Origin: Asaia lannensis NBRC 102526
GTDB lineage: Bacteria; Pseudomonadota; Alphaproteobacteria; Acetobacterales; Acetobacteraceae
Assembly: GCF_024054035.1 (NCBI RefSeq)
Contig: NZ_JAMXQU010000006.1
Coordinates: forward strand, 62,001 to 126,000
DNA: 64,000 nt
Direction: 5' to 3'
The notes under the pieces were generated by a model. It did not search any database. It saw only the letters and a program-made list of their open reading frames with translations, and was not told where the DNA came from. Position numbers and translations under genes: made by a program. Position 1 is the first letter of the stretch; every line of letters starts with the position of its first letter. Below, one piece after another: positions 1-9,081 of the stretch.

Positions 1-90
1 CCCCCCTGCAAGATCGAGACCCGCGGACCTGACCTCCTCGGCACAAAGCGTGCCGAGGCGACCTGTAATCCCTGCAATGCCGATACGCAT
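1..90 (-). CDS. dapB: 4-hydroxy-tetrahydrodipicolinate reductase, N-terminus only
   Basis: Thirty N-terminal residues are visible before the window edge. They begin MRIGIAGITGRLG, a Rossmann GxxGxxG dinucleotide-binding loop at the very N-terminus, as in DapB, which reduces hydroxy-tetrahydrodipicolinate with NAD(P)H in lysine and diaminopimelate synthesis. The ATG lies 5 bases after the dnaJ stop codon, so the gene is probably the last of a dnaJ-dapB transcription unit, an order common in acetic acid bacteria. The identification rests on the short N-terminus plus this context. Confidence 0.8.
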   Translation of the reverse strand, partial: MRIGIAGITGRLGTLCAEEVRSAGLDLAGG

Positions 91-95
91 GACGC

Positions 96-1247
96 TTACT
101 TTCCTTCGAAGAAGTCCTTGACCTTGGCGAAGAACCCCGTGTGCTCGGGATTGGCCTTTTCCTGGTCCTGAGCCTCACCGGCTTCGGCCTCGAAAGCTTC
201 GAGCAGTTCCCTCTGACGCGCACTGAGATGATGCGGCGTTTCTACGGCGACCTGGATATACATGTCGCCCCGTGCGCTTGAGCGCAGAACGGAGAACCCC
301 TTGCCACGCAGACGGAAATTCTCGCCCGATTGCGTGCCGGCGGGGATTTTCACCTTGGCGCGACTTCCATCGATAACCGGCACCTCGATTTCAGTGCCAA
401 GGGCAGCCTGCGTCATGCGCAGTGGAACGCGGCAATAGATATTGGCCCCGTCACGCTGGAAAATGTCGCTGACGCCGACAGACACATGCACATAGAGATC
501 GCCCGGCTGCACACCGCTGCCACCGGCTTCACCCTCGCCTGTCAGGCGGATGCGCGTTCCGTCTTCGACACCTGCGGGAATGGCGATTTCAAGCGTGCGC
601 GTTTCTTCTGTTGTGCCGCTGCCCTTGCAGCTCTTGCAGGGGTTGCGCACAACCTTGCCCGAGCCCTTGCAGGTCGGGCAGGGACGCTCGACCAGAAAGA
701 AACCCTGCTGCGCACGAACGGCTCCTGCGCCATGACAGGTGGGGCAGGTCGCATCGCCGGGATTGCTGTCAGCCGAGCCTGTTCCGTGGCAGCTCTCGCA
801 GGCCACGCGCGTACGGATCTCGACCGGCTTCTTCACACCCGTAAAGGCTTCCGAAAGCGTGATCTCGACCTGAACCTGAATATCGCTGCCGGTGCGGCGA
901 CGCCCGCCACCACGGCGGCCGCCCATCATGTCACCGAACATCTCGAAAATGTCATCGAGGCCACCGCCCCCGAATCCACCTCCGAAACCGCCGCCGAACC
1001 CACCGCCCATACCGCCATTTTCAAAGGCGGCGTGGCCGAAGCGGTCATAGGCAGCGCGCTTTTGCTCGTCTTTCAGAACATCGTACGCTTCGTTGATTTC
1101 CTTGAACCTGTGTTCGGCTGTTTCATCCCCCGGGTTGCGGTCGGGGTGATAGCGCATGGCCTGTTTGCGATAGGCCTTTTTGAGCTCATCCGCAGAGGCG
1201 GTACGGGAGACTTCAAGAACAGCGTAGAAATCGATCTTGGTGGCCAT
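96..1247 (-). CDS. dnaJ: Chaperone protein DnaJ
   Basis: Type I Hsp40 co-chaperone of 383 aa, which stimulates the DnaK ATPase and hands it unfolded clients. An N-terminal J domain carries the HPD motif (YHPDRNPG, about residues 33-40). It is followed by a Gly/Phe-rich linker with repeated GGGFGGG units, four CxxCxGxG zinc-finger repeats (about residues 150-215) and the C-terminal substrate-binding domains. Full length for the family. It lies downstream of dnaK on the same strand, separated by 242 bases containing a strong hairpin, and runs into dapB after 5 bases. Confidence 0.98.
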   Translation of the reverse strand: MATKIDFYAVLEVSRTASADELKKAYRKQAMRYHPDRNPGDETAEHRFKEINEAYDVLKDEQKRAAYDRFGHAAFENGGMGGGFGGGFGGGFGGGGLDDIFEMFGDMMGGRRGGGRRRTGSDIQVQVEITLSEAFTGVKKPVEIRTRVACESCHGTGSADSNPGDATCPTCHGAGAVRAQQGFFLVERPCPTCKGSGKVVRNPCKSCKGSGTTEETRTLEIAIPAGVEDGTRIRLTGEGEAGGSGVQPGDLYVHVSVGVSDIFQRDGANIYCRVPLRMTQAALGTEIEVPVIDGSRAKVKIPAGTQSGENFRLRGKGFSVLRSSARGDMYIQVAVETPHHLSARQRELLEAFEAEAGEAQDQEKANPEHTGFFAKVKDFFEGK

Positions 1248-1413
1248 GGGAGTCCTCGTCAGGAGATCCAGGGATCAGAAAAGCGGCCTGTAATGACCAG
1301 CGGGGGCAATGAGAGCATCACGGGGCGGAACCATCTAGATCAGGACGATCTCTGCCAGACTCATCCTGGCGATATCATCCATGGTGGTGCAGCCCCGAAG
1401 CAGAACGTCGAAA

Positions 1414-1443
1414 CGCCCGTCCTTCCCTGAGGAAGGACGGGCG
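1414..1443 (-). terminator. Strong hairpin between dnaK and dnaJ
   Basis: Perfect 13-bp stem (CGCCCGTCCTTCC paired with GGAAGGACGGGCG) with a 4-base loop, 47 bases after the dnaK stop. On the minus strand it is followed only by TTTCG, so it may be a weak terminator or a processing / mRNA-stability hairpin that keeps dnaK above dnaJ. Confidence 0.55.
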
Positions 1444-1489
1444 TCGAAAGCATCAGGCCTCAGGAGGGGCGAACCCCTCCTTCGGGAGA

Positions 1490-3394
1490 TCAGTGCTTCT
1501 TGTTGTCGTCCACATCCTCGAAATCGGCATCGACGACGTTTTCGTCCTTGGCAGCATGAGCCTCGCCACCGGCGGCGCCTTCTTCTGCCTGACCGGAGGC
1601 ATAGGCTGCCTGACCGATCTTCATGGCCGACTGCGTCAGACGCTCGGTTGCAGACTTCAGTGCTTCGATGTCGCTGCCGTTCATGGCTTCACGCACGGCG
1701 GCTACAGCGGCTTCCGCTTCCGACTTGTCAGCGGCAGGAACCTTGTCACCGGCTTCCGTCAGCGACTTCTCGGTCTGATGGATCAGGGCTTCAGCGTTGT
1801 TGCGCTGATCGACCATTTCACGCTTGGCCTTGTCTGCCGTGGCATTGGCCTCGGCTTCCTTCACCATGCGGTCGATATCGGCTTCGGTCAGACCGCCAGA
1901 TGCCTGGATCTTGATCTGCTGTTCCTTGCCGGTCGCCTTGTCCTTGGCCGACACGTTGACGATACCGTTGGCATCGATGTCGAAGGTGACTTCGATCTGC
2001 GGTACGCCGCGGGGAGCCGGAGCGATGCCCGTGAGGTCGAAATTGCCAAGCAGCTTGTTGTCTGCGGCCATTTCGCGCTCGCCCTGATAGACCTTGATGG
2101 TCACGGCGCTCTGGTTGTCATCGGCAGTCGAGAAGGTCTGGCTCTTCTTGGTCGGGATCGTCGTGTTACGGTCGATCAGACGGGTGAAGACACCGCCCAG
2201 CGTTTCGATACCCAGCGAAAGCGGGGTGACGTCGAGCAGCAGGACATCCTTCACATCACCCTTGAGCACGGCACCCTGAATGGCTGCACCGATGGCCACC
2301 ACTTCGTCAGGGTTGACGTTGCGGGCAGGTTCCTTGCCGAAGAACTGCTTAACGGTCTCGATGACCTTGGGCATACGCGTCATGCCACCGACGAGAATGA
2401 CTTCGTCGATTTCTGCCGGTGTGACCGAAGCGTCCTTGAGAGCCGAACGACACGGACCGAGCGTACGCTGGATCAGGTCTTCAACCAGGCTTTCCAGCTT
2501 GGCGCGGGTCAGCTTGATCACGAGATGCTTCGGACCCGAAGCGTCGGCCGTGATGAAGGGCAGGTTGATCTCTGTTTCCTTGGAGGAGGAAAGCTCGATC
2601 TTGGCCTTTTCAGCGGCTTCCTTCAGGCGCTGCAGAGCCAGCTTGTCGCTGCGCAGGTCGATACCCTGCTCGCGCTTGAACTCGTCTGCGAGGTAACCGA
2701 TGATGCGGTTATCGAAATCTTCACCGCCGAGGAAAGTGTCACCATTGGTGGACTTCACTTCGATCACGCCATCGGAGATCTCGAGGATCGACACGTCGAA
2801 CGTGCCGCCACCAAGGTCATAAACAGCGACCGTGCCGGAATCGCGCTTGCCAAGGCCATAGGCCAGAGCAGCAGCTGTCGGCTCGTTGATGATACGCAGC
2901 ACTTCGAGACCGGCGATACGACCGGCATCGCGCGTTGCCTGACGCTGGGCATCGTTGAAGTAGGCAGGAACCGTAATGACGGCTTCGGAAACGGTCTCAC
3001 CGAGATAGGCTTCGGCGGTTTCCTTCATCTTGCCCAGAATGAAAGCGGAGATCTGGGCAGGAGAGTAGTCCTTGCCGCGTGCGCGGACCCAGGCGTCGCC
3101 GTTATCGCCACGTACGATCTCGTACGGGACCATTTCCTTGTCCTTGGCGACGGTCGGATCGTCATAGCGACGGCCGATCAGGCGCTTCACGGCATAGAAT
3201 GTGTCGGTCGGGTTTGTGACGGCCTGACGCTTTGCTGCCTGCCCGACGAGACGCTCACCGTTTGCGGTGAAAGCGACCATGGACGGCGTGGTGCGTGCGC
3301 CTTCGCTGTTCTCGATGACCTTGGTCTCATCGCCTTCGCGAACCGCGACGCAAGAGTTTGTTGTGCCAAGGTCAATACCGATGACTTTACTCAT
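1490..3394 (-). CDS. dnaK: Molecular chaperone DnaK (Hsp70)
   Basis: Hsp70 of 634 aa. It starts [18 protein letters not shown], the phosphate-1 signature. The other Hsp70 signatures are present: [13 protein letters not shown] (about residue 190) and [13 protein letters not shown] (about residue 333). The substrate-binding domain follows ([17 protein letters not shown]), then a helical lid and an acidic tail ending [11 protein letters not shown]. With GrpE (upstream) and DnaJ (downstream) it forms the complete KJE folding machine in the cytoplasm. A candidate heat-shock promoter lies in the grpE-dnaK gap. Confidence 0.99.
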   Translation of the reverse strand: MSKVIGIDLGTTNSCVAVREGDETKVIENSEGARTTPSMVAFTANGERLVGQAAKRQAVTNPTDTFYAVKRLIGRRYDDPTVAKDKEMVPYEIVRGDNGDAWVRARGKDYSPAQISAFILGKMKETAEAYLGETVSEAVITVPAYFNDAQRQATRDAGRIAGLEVLRIINEPTAAALAYGLGKRDSGTVAVYDLGGGTFDVSILEISDGVIEVKSTNGDTFLGGEDFDNRIIGYLADEFKREQGIDLRSDKLALQRLKEAAEKAKIELSSSKETEINLPFITADASGPKHLVIKLTRAKLESLVEDLIQRTLGPCRSALKDASVTPAEIDEVILVGGMTRMPKVIETVKQFFGKEPARNVNPDEVVAIGAAIQGAVLKGDVKDVLLLDVTPLSLGIETLGGVFTRLIDRNTTIPTKKSQTFSTADDNQSAVTIKVYQGEREMAADNKLLGNFDLTGIAPAPRGVPQIEVTFDIDANGIVNVSAKDKATGKEQQIKIQASGGLTEADIDRMVKEAEANATADKAKREMVDQRNNAEALIHQTEKSLTEAGDKVPAADKSEAEAAVAAVREAMNGSDIEALKSATERLTQSAMKIGQAAYASGQAEEGAAGGEAHAAKDENVVDADFEDVDDNKKH

Positions 3395-3490
3395 GTTTCA
3401 GTCCTTTCAGCGGCGCTGTCCGGCCCATAAAGGCACCGGGCAACGCCCTTGTTTTCGTCTCCCTGCCTCGGCAGGGGCGGGTTACAGATA

Positions 3491-3521
3491 AAATCTAGGA
3501 GCGCGTGACGAGGGTTTCAAG
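3491..3521 (-). promoter_or_regulatory. Candidate sigma-32 heat-shock promoter for dnaK
   Basis: On the minus strand CTTGAA (3521-3516) is followed after 16 bases by CCTAGATTT (3499-3491). This resembles the alphaproteobacterial RpoH pattern CTTGAA-N16/17-CYTATNT. It sits about 97 bases before the dnaK ATG and just past the grpE stop, so dnaK could be induced separately from grpE. Pattern recognition only. Confidence 0.5.
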
Positions 3522-3523
3522 CC

Positions 3524-4102
3524 TCATTGTGCGGCTTTGTTGCCACCCTTTGCCACAACGACCATGGAGGGCTTGAGCAGACGGCCATGAAGCGTCCATG
3601 TGGGTGTCCATGCCTGCATCACAGTGCCGTCAGCATGTTCGTCGCTGGGCTGTTCTGCCATGGCCTGATGCTTGTTCGCATCGAAGGTCTCGCCCACCGG
3701 GTGTTCGCAGGTAATGCCGTTGCGCTCGAGAATGCCGAGGAAGGAGCGCTCCGTGCTCTCGAAGCCCTCGCGCAGTTTGGCAACCAGACCGTCTTCGTGG
3801 TCTGTCTTCGCCGGTAGGGAGGCCAGACCACGTTGCAGGTTCTCGGCCGCCTCGACCACGTCCTTGGCGAATTTCTGCACGGCATACTGGCGTGCGTCTT
3901 CTACCTCACGCTTGGCGCGTATGCGGTAGTTCTGCATCTCGGCTTCGGAGCGCATCCATTTGTCACGAAATTCCTCGACCTTGGCTTCAAGCTCGGCAAT
4001 CCGTGCTTCTGGCGTCTGCGACGAGGCATCGGTCTGGGTTTCTGCCGTTTCGGTGGCCGGGGTCTCGTTCTGTTCGTCGTGCAGCGCGTTATCTGTCGTC
4101 AT
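3524..4102 (-). CDS. grpE: Nucleotide exchange factor GrpE
   Basis: GrpE of 192 aa, which releases ADP from DnaK. The N-terminus is acidic, disordered and Thr/Glu-rich. A long coiled coil begins around residue 32 (RIAELEAKVEEFRDKWMRSEAEMQNYRIRAKREVEDARQ is split over this stretch). The compact beta domain follows, with the family-typical V.E.FDANKHQAM region and TPTWTLHGRLLKPSMVVVAKG at the end. Upstream of dnaK on the same strand, divergent from the response regulator gene. Confidence 0.97.
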   Translation of the reverse strand: MTTDNALHDEQNETPATETAETQTDASSQTPEARIAELEAKVEEFRDKWMRSEAEMQNYRIRAKREVEDARQYAVQKFAKDVVEAAENLQRGLASLPAKTDHEDGLVAKLREGFESTERSFLGILERNGITCEHPVGETFDANKHQAMAEQPSDEHADGTVMQAWTPTWTLHGRLLKPSMVVVAKGGNKAAQ

Positions 4103-4363
4103 CGTGGTCGCAACCTCGAAAAATCGGGCCCGGAGACCGGGCAGCTATGGGTCGGCTTCAGCGTACTCCCCCGTTGCGGGGCGAGCGTGACCGCCAGAAG
4201 CCACGAAAGACACCGGTCGATCATCAAGGGGTGATGCCCGACCGTTTTCGACTGCCCCGTCTTGGGCGCAGCCGCGTGGTAAGATATAGGTGGCTGCATC
4301 AAGCCATATGCCAACCCCCTTTTTATTGGCAACAGGCAGAAATTGAAGGCGGATGCATCGCGT

Positions 4364-5077
4364 ATGGAGACGACAAAGCACACCATCGCCCTGGTGGATG
4401 ACGATCGTAACATCCTCACTTCGGTCCAGATGACGCTGGAAGCCGAAGGGTTTGTAGTGCATGCCTATACAGATGGCGAAGCCGCCCTTCAGGGGATTCT
4501 GGCCCGCCCGGTCAGCCTTGCCGTGCTGGATATAAAAATGCCGCGTATGGATGGTATGGAGCTGTTGCAGCGTCTGCGCGCGCGCTCCGCCCTGCCGGTC
4601 ATTTTCCTCTCTTCCAAGGATGAGGAACTCGATCAGCTCATGGGGCTGCGCCTGGGGGCTGACGACTACATCACCAAACCGTTCTCCCAGCGCCTGCTGC
4701 TGGAGCGCATCCGCGCCCTGCTGCGCCGTCAGGATGCAAGCCGCGCCGAAGGCAGTGGCACGGCCGGTGCCGGTGCGGCCATCGTGCGTGGCAGTCTTAC
4801 GCTGGACGAGACACGCCATCAGTGTCTGTGGGCCGGTCAGGATATCATGCTCACCGTGACCGAATTCCTGCTCGTGAAGGCTCTGGCCCTGCGTCCCGGC
4901 ATGGTGAAGTCGCGCGATCAGCTGATCGATGCGGCCTATGGTGAAAATATCTATGTGGATGACCGCACCATCGACAGCCATATCAAGCGCGTGCGCAAGA
5001 AGTTCAGGCAGATCGACGATAACTTCAACCAGATCGAGACGCTTTACGGCATAGGCTATCGTTACAAGGAAGACTGA
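4364..5077 (+). CDS. chvI: Two-component response regulator, ChvI-like (OmpR family)
   Basis: OmpR-type regulator of 237 aa. The receiver domain has the acidic pair VDDD near residue 12, phospho-acceptor Asp56 ([13 protein letters not shown]) and the conserved Lys in DDYITKPF. A winged-helix DNA-binding domain follows ([25 protein letters not shown] and [14 protein letters not shown]). The kinase gene starts 7 bases after the stop, so the two are co-transcribed. The acidic VDDDRNI start and the kinase's double-membrane-span architecture fit ChvI/ChvG, which responds to acid and envelope stress in alphaproteobacteria. An in-frame TTG at 4343 is an alternative start. The chvI name is by resemblance and gene order. 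Confidence 0.85.
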   Translation: METTKHTIALVDDDRNILTSVQMTLEAEGFVVHAYTDGEAALQGILARPVSLAVLDIKMPRMDGMELLQRLRARSALPVIFLSSKDEELDQLMGLRLGADDYITKPFSQRLLLERIRALLRRQDASRAEGSGTAGAGAAIVRGSLTLDETRHQCLWAGQDIMLTVTEFLLVKALALRPGMVKSRDQLIDAAYGENIYVDDRTIDSHIKRVRKKFRQIDDNFNQIETLYGIGYRYKED

Positions 5078-5084
5078 ACCGATC

Positions 5085-6887
5085 ATGCCGCAGCGTGAAT
5101 CCTTCGGCAGACGCCCCCGGCGCGGGGCTCCGGGTTTCGTCGCGCAGATGCTTCGTCGCCTGCGCAGACGCTCCTTTCGCTATGGTGACACGATCGCGCT
5201 CGAGGCGGGGCGGGAAGAGGGCCACAAGGCCAGAAAACGCTTCAGTCTGCCCCGTTTCGCCTCTCCGCTCATGCGGCGTATCTTTCTGCTCAATACACTG
5301 CCTCTGGCCATTCTGGCCGTCACGCTGCTTTTTCTGAACGACTTCCAGAACAGCCTTCTTGAAACCGATGTAAATGCCCTGCGTGAGCAGGCGCATATCT
5401 ATGCTGCGGCTCTGGGTCAGATTGCCGTCGTACGCGATCCGGCGCGTCATCCGTTTCCCGGTGCGGAATTCATGCTGGATGGAGCCGAGGCCCGCCCGCT
5501 TCTGCTTCGCCTGACAGAGCCGAGCCCCAATGTGCGTGCGCGTCTGGTCGGGCCGGATGGAACGCTGGTGGCAGACAGCCTCAACGAAGCCGCTCTGGTG
5601 CGCCGTGACCGAAAGGGGCAATCGGGGGCCGGTGAGCCCGCCCCGCCGCCCCGCTGGCAGCCGCCGCGCAATAACGGCATCGAAATCGCCTATGAGTGGC
5701 TGCTCTCCCTTCTGCCGCTTTCCTCACGCGAGGGCATTGTCACGCTCGAAAGTCAGGACAGTCCGCCGCCCCTTCGTGCAGCAGGCGAGTATCGCGGGGT
5801 CGAGGCGGCTCCCTATATCCGGCGCACGCCAGAGCACGAGCTTGTCATCACAGTGGCTGAGCCGGTCATTCATGACGGGCAGACCGTCGGCATTATCCAG
5901 CTTACCCGTCAGGCGCAGGAAGTCGATCGTTCCCTTTTTGCCGTACGCTCTTCCATTCTCTCGCTGTTTCTGGCCGCCATGGCTGTGACGGTCCTGCTGT
6001 CATGGTATCTCTCGATCACCATCGCCCGTCCGCTTCTGCGTCTTGCCGTGGCCTCGCATGACATGCGCGATGTTGCGGGCCGTGCCGACAGCGTTCCGGA
6101 ATCGCTGCTGGTGCGTCGCGACGAAATCGGGGTTCTGGCACGCGCCCTGCGTGGCAGTGTGCTGGCTTTGTGGGCGCGTATGGACGCCATCGAGCGTTTT
6201 GCTGCCGATGTCAGCCACGAAATCAAGAACCCTCTTTCATCCATACGTTCGGCCATCGAAACCCTGCCGCGTATCGAGAACCGTGAACGACAGACCCGTC
6301 TGCTGGCCATCATCAATAACGATGTGCGTCGTCTGGACCGTCTGATCAGCGATATTGCCGATGCAAGCCGTATCGATGCGGAGCTGTCACGTACACGATC
6401 CGAGCCTGTTGCTGTGGGTATGCTGCTGTCGATCCTGACGGAAATGCACCAGACCACGCGAAAGCCTGAAGATGCGATCATCGTTCTGGATGATTCCCAT
6501 GACGATGCCAATCATCCGCTGCGGGTTCTGGCGGTCGAGGATCGTCTGGTTCAGGTGCTGCGTAACCTGATCGGTAATGCCATCTCGTTCTCTCCGCCGC
6601 GTGGTCATATCACGCTCTTCATGCGCCCCGAGGACCGGCAGATACGTATTACCGTCAGCGATGAAGGGCCGGGCATTCCCCCCCTCAAGCTCGAGGATAT
6701 TTTCGACCGCTTCTACTCGGAACGTCCCCAGACCGAGAATTTCGGACAGCATTCAGGTCTGGGTCTGGCGATCAGCCGTCAAATTATCGAAGCGCTGCAT
6801 GGCACATTGCATGCTGAGAACCGGTATGACGATGCGGGCCGTATCATCGGCGCGCGTTTCGTCATTCTTCTGCCACGCGCGCTGTAA
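5085..6887 (+). CDS. chvG: Sensor histidine kinase, ChvG-like
   Basis: Membrane sensor kinase of 600 aa. A basic cytoplasmic head of about 60 residues precedes the first membrane span (LNTLPLAILAVTLLFLN). A periplasmic sensor of roughly 200 residues follows, with a Pro-rich stretch near residue 185. The second span (about 288-312) leads into HAMP and then HisKA with phospho-acceptor His378 (DVSHEIKNPLSSIRS). The HATPase domain has N, G1 and G2 boxes (NLIGNAISFSPPRG, DEGPGIPPL, SGLGLAISRQI). This matches ChvG/ExoS-type kinases that phosphorylate ChvI. The exopolysaccharide and PTS genes that often follow chvG in rhizobia are absent. Confidence 0.85.
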   Translation: MPQRESFGRRPRRGAPGFVAQMLRRLRRRSFRYGDTIALEAGREEGHKARKRFSLPRFASPLMRRIFLLNTLPLAILAVTLLFLNDFQNSLLETDVNALREQAHIYAAALGQIAVVRDPARHPFPGAEFMLDGAEARPLLLRLTEPSPNVRARLVGPDGTLVADSLNEAALVRRDRKGQSGAGEPAPPPRWQPPRNNGIEIAYEWLLSLLPLSSREGIVTLESQDSPPPLRAAGEYRGVEAAPYIRRTPEHELVITVAEPVIHDGQTVGIIQLTRQAQEVDRSLFAVRSSILSLFLAAMAVTVLLSWYLSITIARPLLRLAVASHDMRDVAGRADSVPESLLVRRDEIGVLARALRGSVLALWARMDAIERFAADVSHEIKNPLSSIRSAIETLPRIENRERQTRLLAIINNDVRRLDRLISDIADASRIDAELSRTRSEPVAVGMLLSILTEMHQTTRKPEDAIIVLDDSHDDANHPLRVLAVEDRLVQVLRNLIGNAISFSPPRGHITLFMRPEDRQIRITVSDEGPGIPPLKLEDIFDRFYSERPQTENFGQHSGLGLAISRQIIEALHGTLHAENRYDDAGRIIGARFVILLPRAL

Positions 6888-6928
6888 CCCGGGCCTGTTC
6901 GCGCCAGACCCTTTCCCGTTCTGTCCGT

Positions 6929-7282
6929 TCACGAACGTGCCAGACGGGTCTCGGTCGCGAGGGTACGACGGGCATAGATATCACGCATCTGCTGAATACC
7001 GTTTTCATAAGCCGACTGGGTGCATTCCTCGATTTCGGCATCGCGACGTTCACTGGCCGTGATGGTGCGCTCGCAGAGATCGGCAGCTTTCGCACGAACA
7101 GCATCGGCCACACGGTTCCAGTCGCGGTCGGATTTCAGGCTGGTATTGGAAACATCGATCTGTGCGGACTGATCGGGGGTAGCCTGAATGGTTTCGGCAA
7201 GACGATCCTGAGCAAGAGCGGGCTGGGCAGCAAGAGCGACGAAGCTGACGGCAGCGGCGATGGACTTGGCGAAAGCGAACAT
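6929..7282 (-). CDS. Small secreted protein, UrcA-like
   Basis: Protein of 117 aa starting at the ATG that gives a clean signal peptide (MFAFAKSIAAAVSFVALAAQPALAQ) with AGGAT upstream; an in-frame extension to 7339 looks spurious. The mature part has IDVSNTSLKSDRDWNRVADAVRAKAADLC followed by a second Cys and an ECTQSAYENGIQQM helix. That spacing resembles UrcA-family periplasmic proteins, which have no established function. Convergent with chvG. The family assignment is tentative; the secreted nature is well supported. Confidence 0.6.
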   Translation of the reverse strand: MFAFAKSIAAAVSFVALAAQPALAQDRLAETIQATPDQSAQIDVSNTSLKSDRDWNRVADAVRAKAADLCERTITASERRDAEIEECTQSAYENGIQQMRDIYARRTLATETRLARS

Positions 7283-7655
7283 GATCGAGATCCTAAATTG
7301 TCCCCCGGGCCCTTCGCCCGACGGTCTGATCCCTCTCATGCAAATGCCGTGCCAAACTCGTTCAGTTGGCGATTTTCAGGGTGCTTAATTTCTATATTCC
7401 GAAAATACGAGCTGGAAAACATAATTATTGGTGTAAAGCGCCATGATATAACAATTATTACCATCTTGATATGGAATCCCCAATGGATGGGGGCGCGCGA
7501 GACGAAAAATGCAGGCGAATGATCTCGGGTCATTCTCAACGACTGTCTTTCATTTCGAATATATTACGAAGTGAAGAGCGGCGCGTTTTCTGTCCTTCGA
7601 CAATATTGAATGGATCGCGAACTCGGTGCAGTCTCCCGTCCAAAAGGAGGAACCG
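7283..7655. other. AT-rich divergent intergenic region
   Basis: This 373-base gap lies between two divergently transcribed genes and should hold both promoters. The centre (about 7380-7480) is clearly AT-rich against its surroundings. I see no convincing ORF or RNA fold. A consensus-like AAAGGAGGA ribosome binding site closes the region, just before the hydroxylase start. Confidence 0.5.
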
Positions 7656-8450
7656 ATGGATTACCTCGGCAAACGCGTACAGGATCATGGCAAGAAGCTG
7701 CCATTTATTGGCAAATCGCTTTATCAGATTGGCAAGGATATGCGCCCTGCTATCGATCGCTTCATTGCCCGGCAATCTCTCATACCCAATACTGCGCTGG
7801 TCGATACGCGCTTCTTTCCATGGATACGCATGATCGAGCGTCATTGGGAAACCATACGCGATGAAGCTGTCGCACTTCGTGCGCAGGATATTCCGTCTCT
7901 GGGCGAGATTTCGAAAGAGCATGGCCGTATTGCTGGCGATCTGCGCTGGCGCTCGTTCTTCTTCGAAGGATATGGTTATCGCCGCGAGGAGAACTGTCGT
8001 CTTGCGCCGCGAACTGCCGCGCTTCTTCGTCGTATTCCTGGTCTGGTTACGGCCAGTTTTTCCGTTCTGGAAGCGGGATGTCGTATTCCACGTCATGTCG
8101 GCATGACAAAAGGAACACTCGTTTATCATCTGGGGCTCAGGATTCCCAAAAAGCGGGACTCATGCCAGATCACCATAGAGGGCGAGAATCACAACCACGT
8201 CTATTCCTGGGCCGATGGTGAATCCCTGCTGTTCGACGACACGTATAATCATCAGGTGTTCAACGATACCGATGAGGATCGTTACATCCTGCTGCTTCAG
8301 ATCCAGCGTCCCTGCCGTCTGCCTGCAAGGCTTCTCTTGCGTTTCTTCCTGTTCTGCGTGCGTCATTCGCGTTTCGTGCAGGAAATCAAGAACCGTCTCG
8401 ACAGGATGCCCGCCAGACCGTCACCTGTTTCTGCGGTCGAACCAGTCTGA
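7656..8450 (+). CDS. Aspartyl/asparaginyl beta-hydroxylase family protein, LpxO-like
   Basis: Fe(II)/2-oxoglutarate dioxygenase of 264 aa. The start is fixed by AAAGGAGGAACCG directly before the ATG. The catalytic core shows GCRIPRHVGMTKGTLVYHLGL, then the turn GESLLFDDTYNHQVFN. The latter matches the FDDSFEHEVWN block carrying the second iron-binding His and the Asp in this fold. A hydrophobic C-terminal stretch (RLLLRFFLFCV) suggests membrane association, as in LpxO, which 2-hydroxylates lipid A acyl chains. Substrate is inferred; other small-molecule or protein substrates are possible. Nearby ChvGI would be a plausible envelope-stress regulator, but no link is shown. Confidence 0.7.
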   Translation: MDYLGKRVQDHGKKLPFIGKSLYQIGKDMRPAIDRFIARQSLIPNTALVDTRFFPWIRMIERHWETIRDEAVALRAQDIPSLGEISKEHGRIAGDLRWRSFFFEGYGYRREENCRLAPRTAALLRRIPGLVTASFSVLEAGCRIPRHVGMTKGTLVYHLGLRIPKKRDSCQITIEGENHNHVYSWADGESLLFDDTYNHQVFNDTDEDRYILLLQIQRPCRLPARLLLRFFLFCVRHSRFVQEIKNRLDRMPARPSPVSAVEPV

Positions 8451-8471
8451 TCATGAAGGTTCCTGGGGTGG

Positions 8472-8575
8472 TCATGGGGCTTCTACCCTATCGCCCACCT
8501 GAAGGCGTTCACCCTCGGGAAAACTGCCTGGGAATAAAGCCGGGATCGAAGGAACTCGTGCCTTTGCGGATACGC
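8472..8575. repeat. Degenerate copy of a dispersed intergenic repeat
   Basis: The stretch CATGGGGCTTCTACCCTA followed about 60 bases later by GGGATCGAAGGAACTCGTGC resembles the left and middle parts of the repeats at 44923-45057 and 61121-61240. The conserved right end (GGGCAGAGCCC) is lost here. It lies between the convergent hydroxylase and dsbB genes. Confidence 0.35.
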
Positions 8576-8580
8576 TGCGC

Positions 8581-9081
8581 TCAGCGCGCAGCGCGCCAGC
8601 GACGGGATTGCAGGACGATGCTGTAGCTTACGAAGATGAACAATATGGCAGCGGCAATACCGCCCAGAACGGTCATGGAAACCGGAAGGTGAAAAAGATA
8701 CGTCGGATCGTCACAAGGTTTTGCGGGGCGCATGGGCATGCTGGCCATACGTTCGCGAAAGCTGGCTCCGGCGTGAAAAACTGGGGCGTGGCACGCCGGT
8801 AGCGGGCTTTCCCACCATTTCTGTTCCACACCGTTATGCAGACCGGCAAGCATGATGGCCGCAGCGAGCGCAGGCAGGCTCAGCACGGTCGCCCAAAAGC
8901 CGATCATGCCGGGTATCAGGAGCGCCAGAACGCCGAGAAAAGCGATAATGCGCCAGGGCGCGCGCTCGATCAGGCAGAGTTCGCAGGGCGCATAGCCGAG
9001 AACGTGCTCGGCCCACCAGGCAATCCCGATTGCAGCCATACCGGCGATAAAGAGCAATCCACCGGTCAGTCGCGCAATCAT
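8581..9081 (-). CDS. dsbB: Disulfide bond formation protein B
   Basis: Inner-membrane quinone-dependent oxidase of 166 aa that re-oxidises DsbA. It has four predicted membrane spans. The first periplasmic loop carries the redox pair CELC (YAPCELCLIERAPWR), and the second loop has two further cysteines (PACHAPVFHAG and AKPCDDPTY), so all four catalytic cysteines are present. Its ATG overlaps the otsA stop (ATGA), making it the third gene of a coupled otsB-otsA-dsbB operon. Confidence 0.93.
   Translation of the reverse strand: MIARLTGGLLFIAGMAAIGIAWWAEHVLGYAPCELCLIERAPWRIIAFLGVLALLIPGMIGFWATVLSLPALAAAIMLAGLHNGVEQKWWESPLPACHAPVFHAGASFRERMASMPMRPAKPCDDPTYLFHLPVSMTVLGGIAAAILFIFVSYSIVLQSRRWRAAR

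Noticed and set aside
1493-3430. 645-codon plus-strand ORF opposite dnaK
   Set aside because: It mirrors the codon structure of dnaK exactly; no start signal or protein family fits. Typical antisense shadow in GC-rich DNA.
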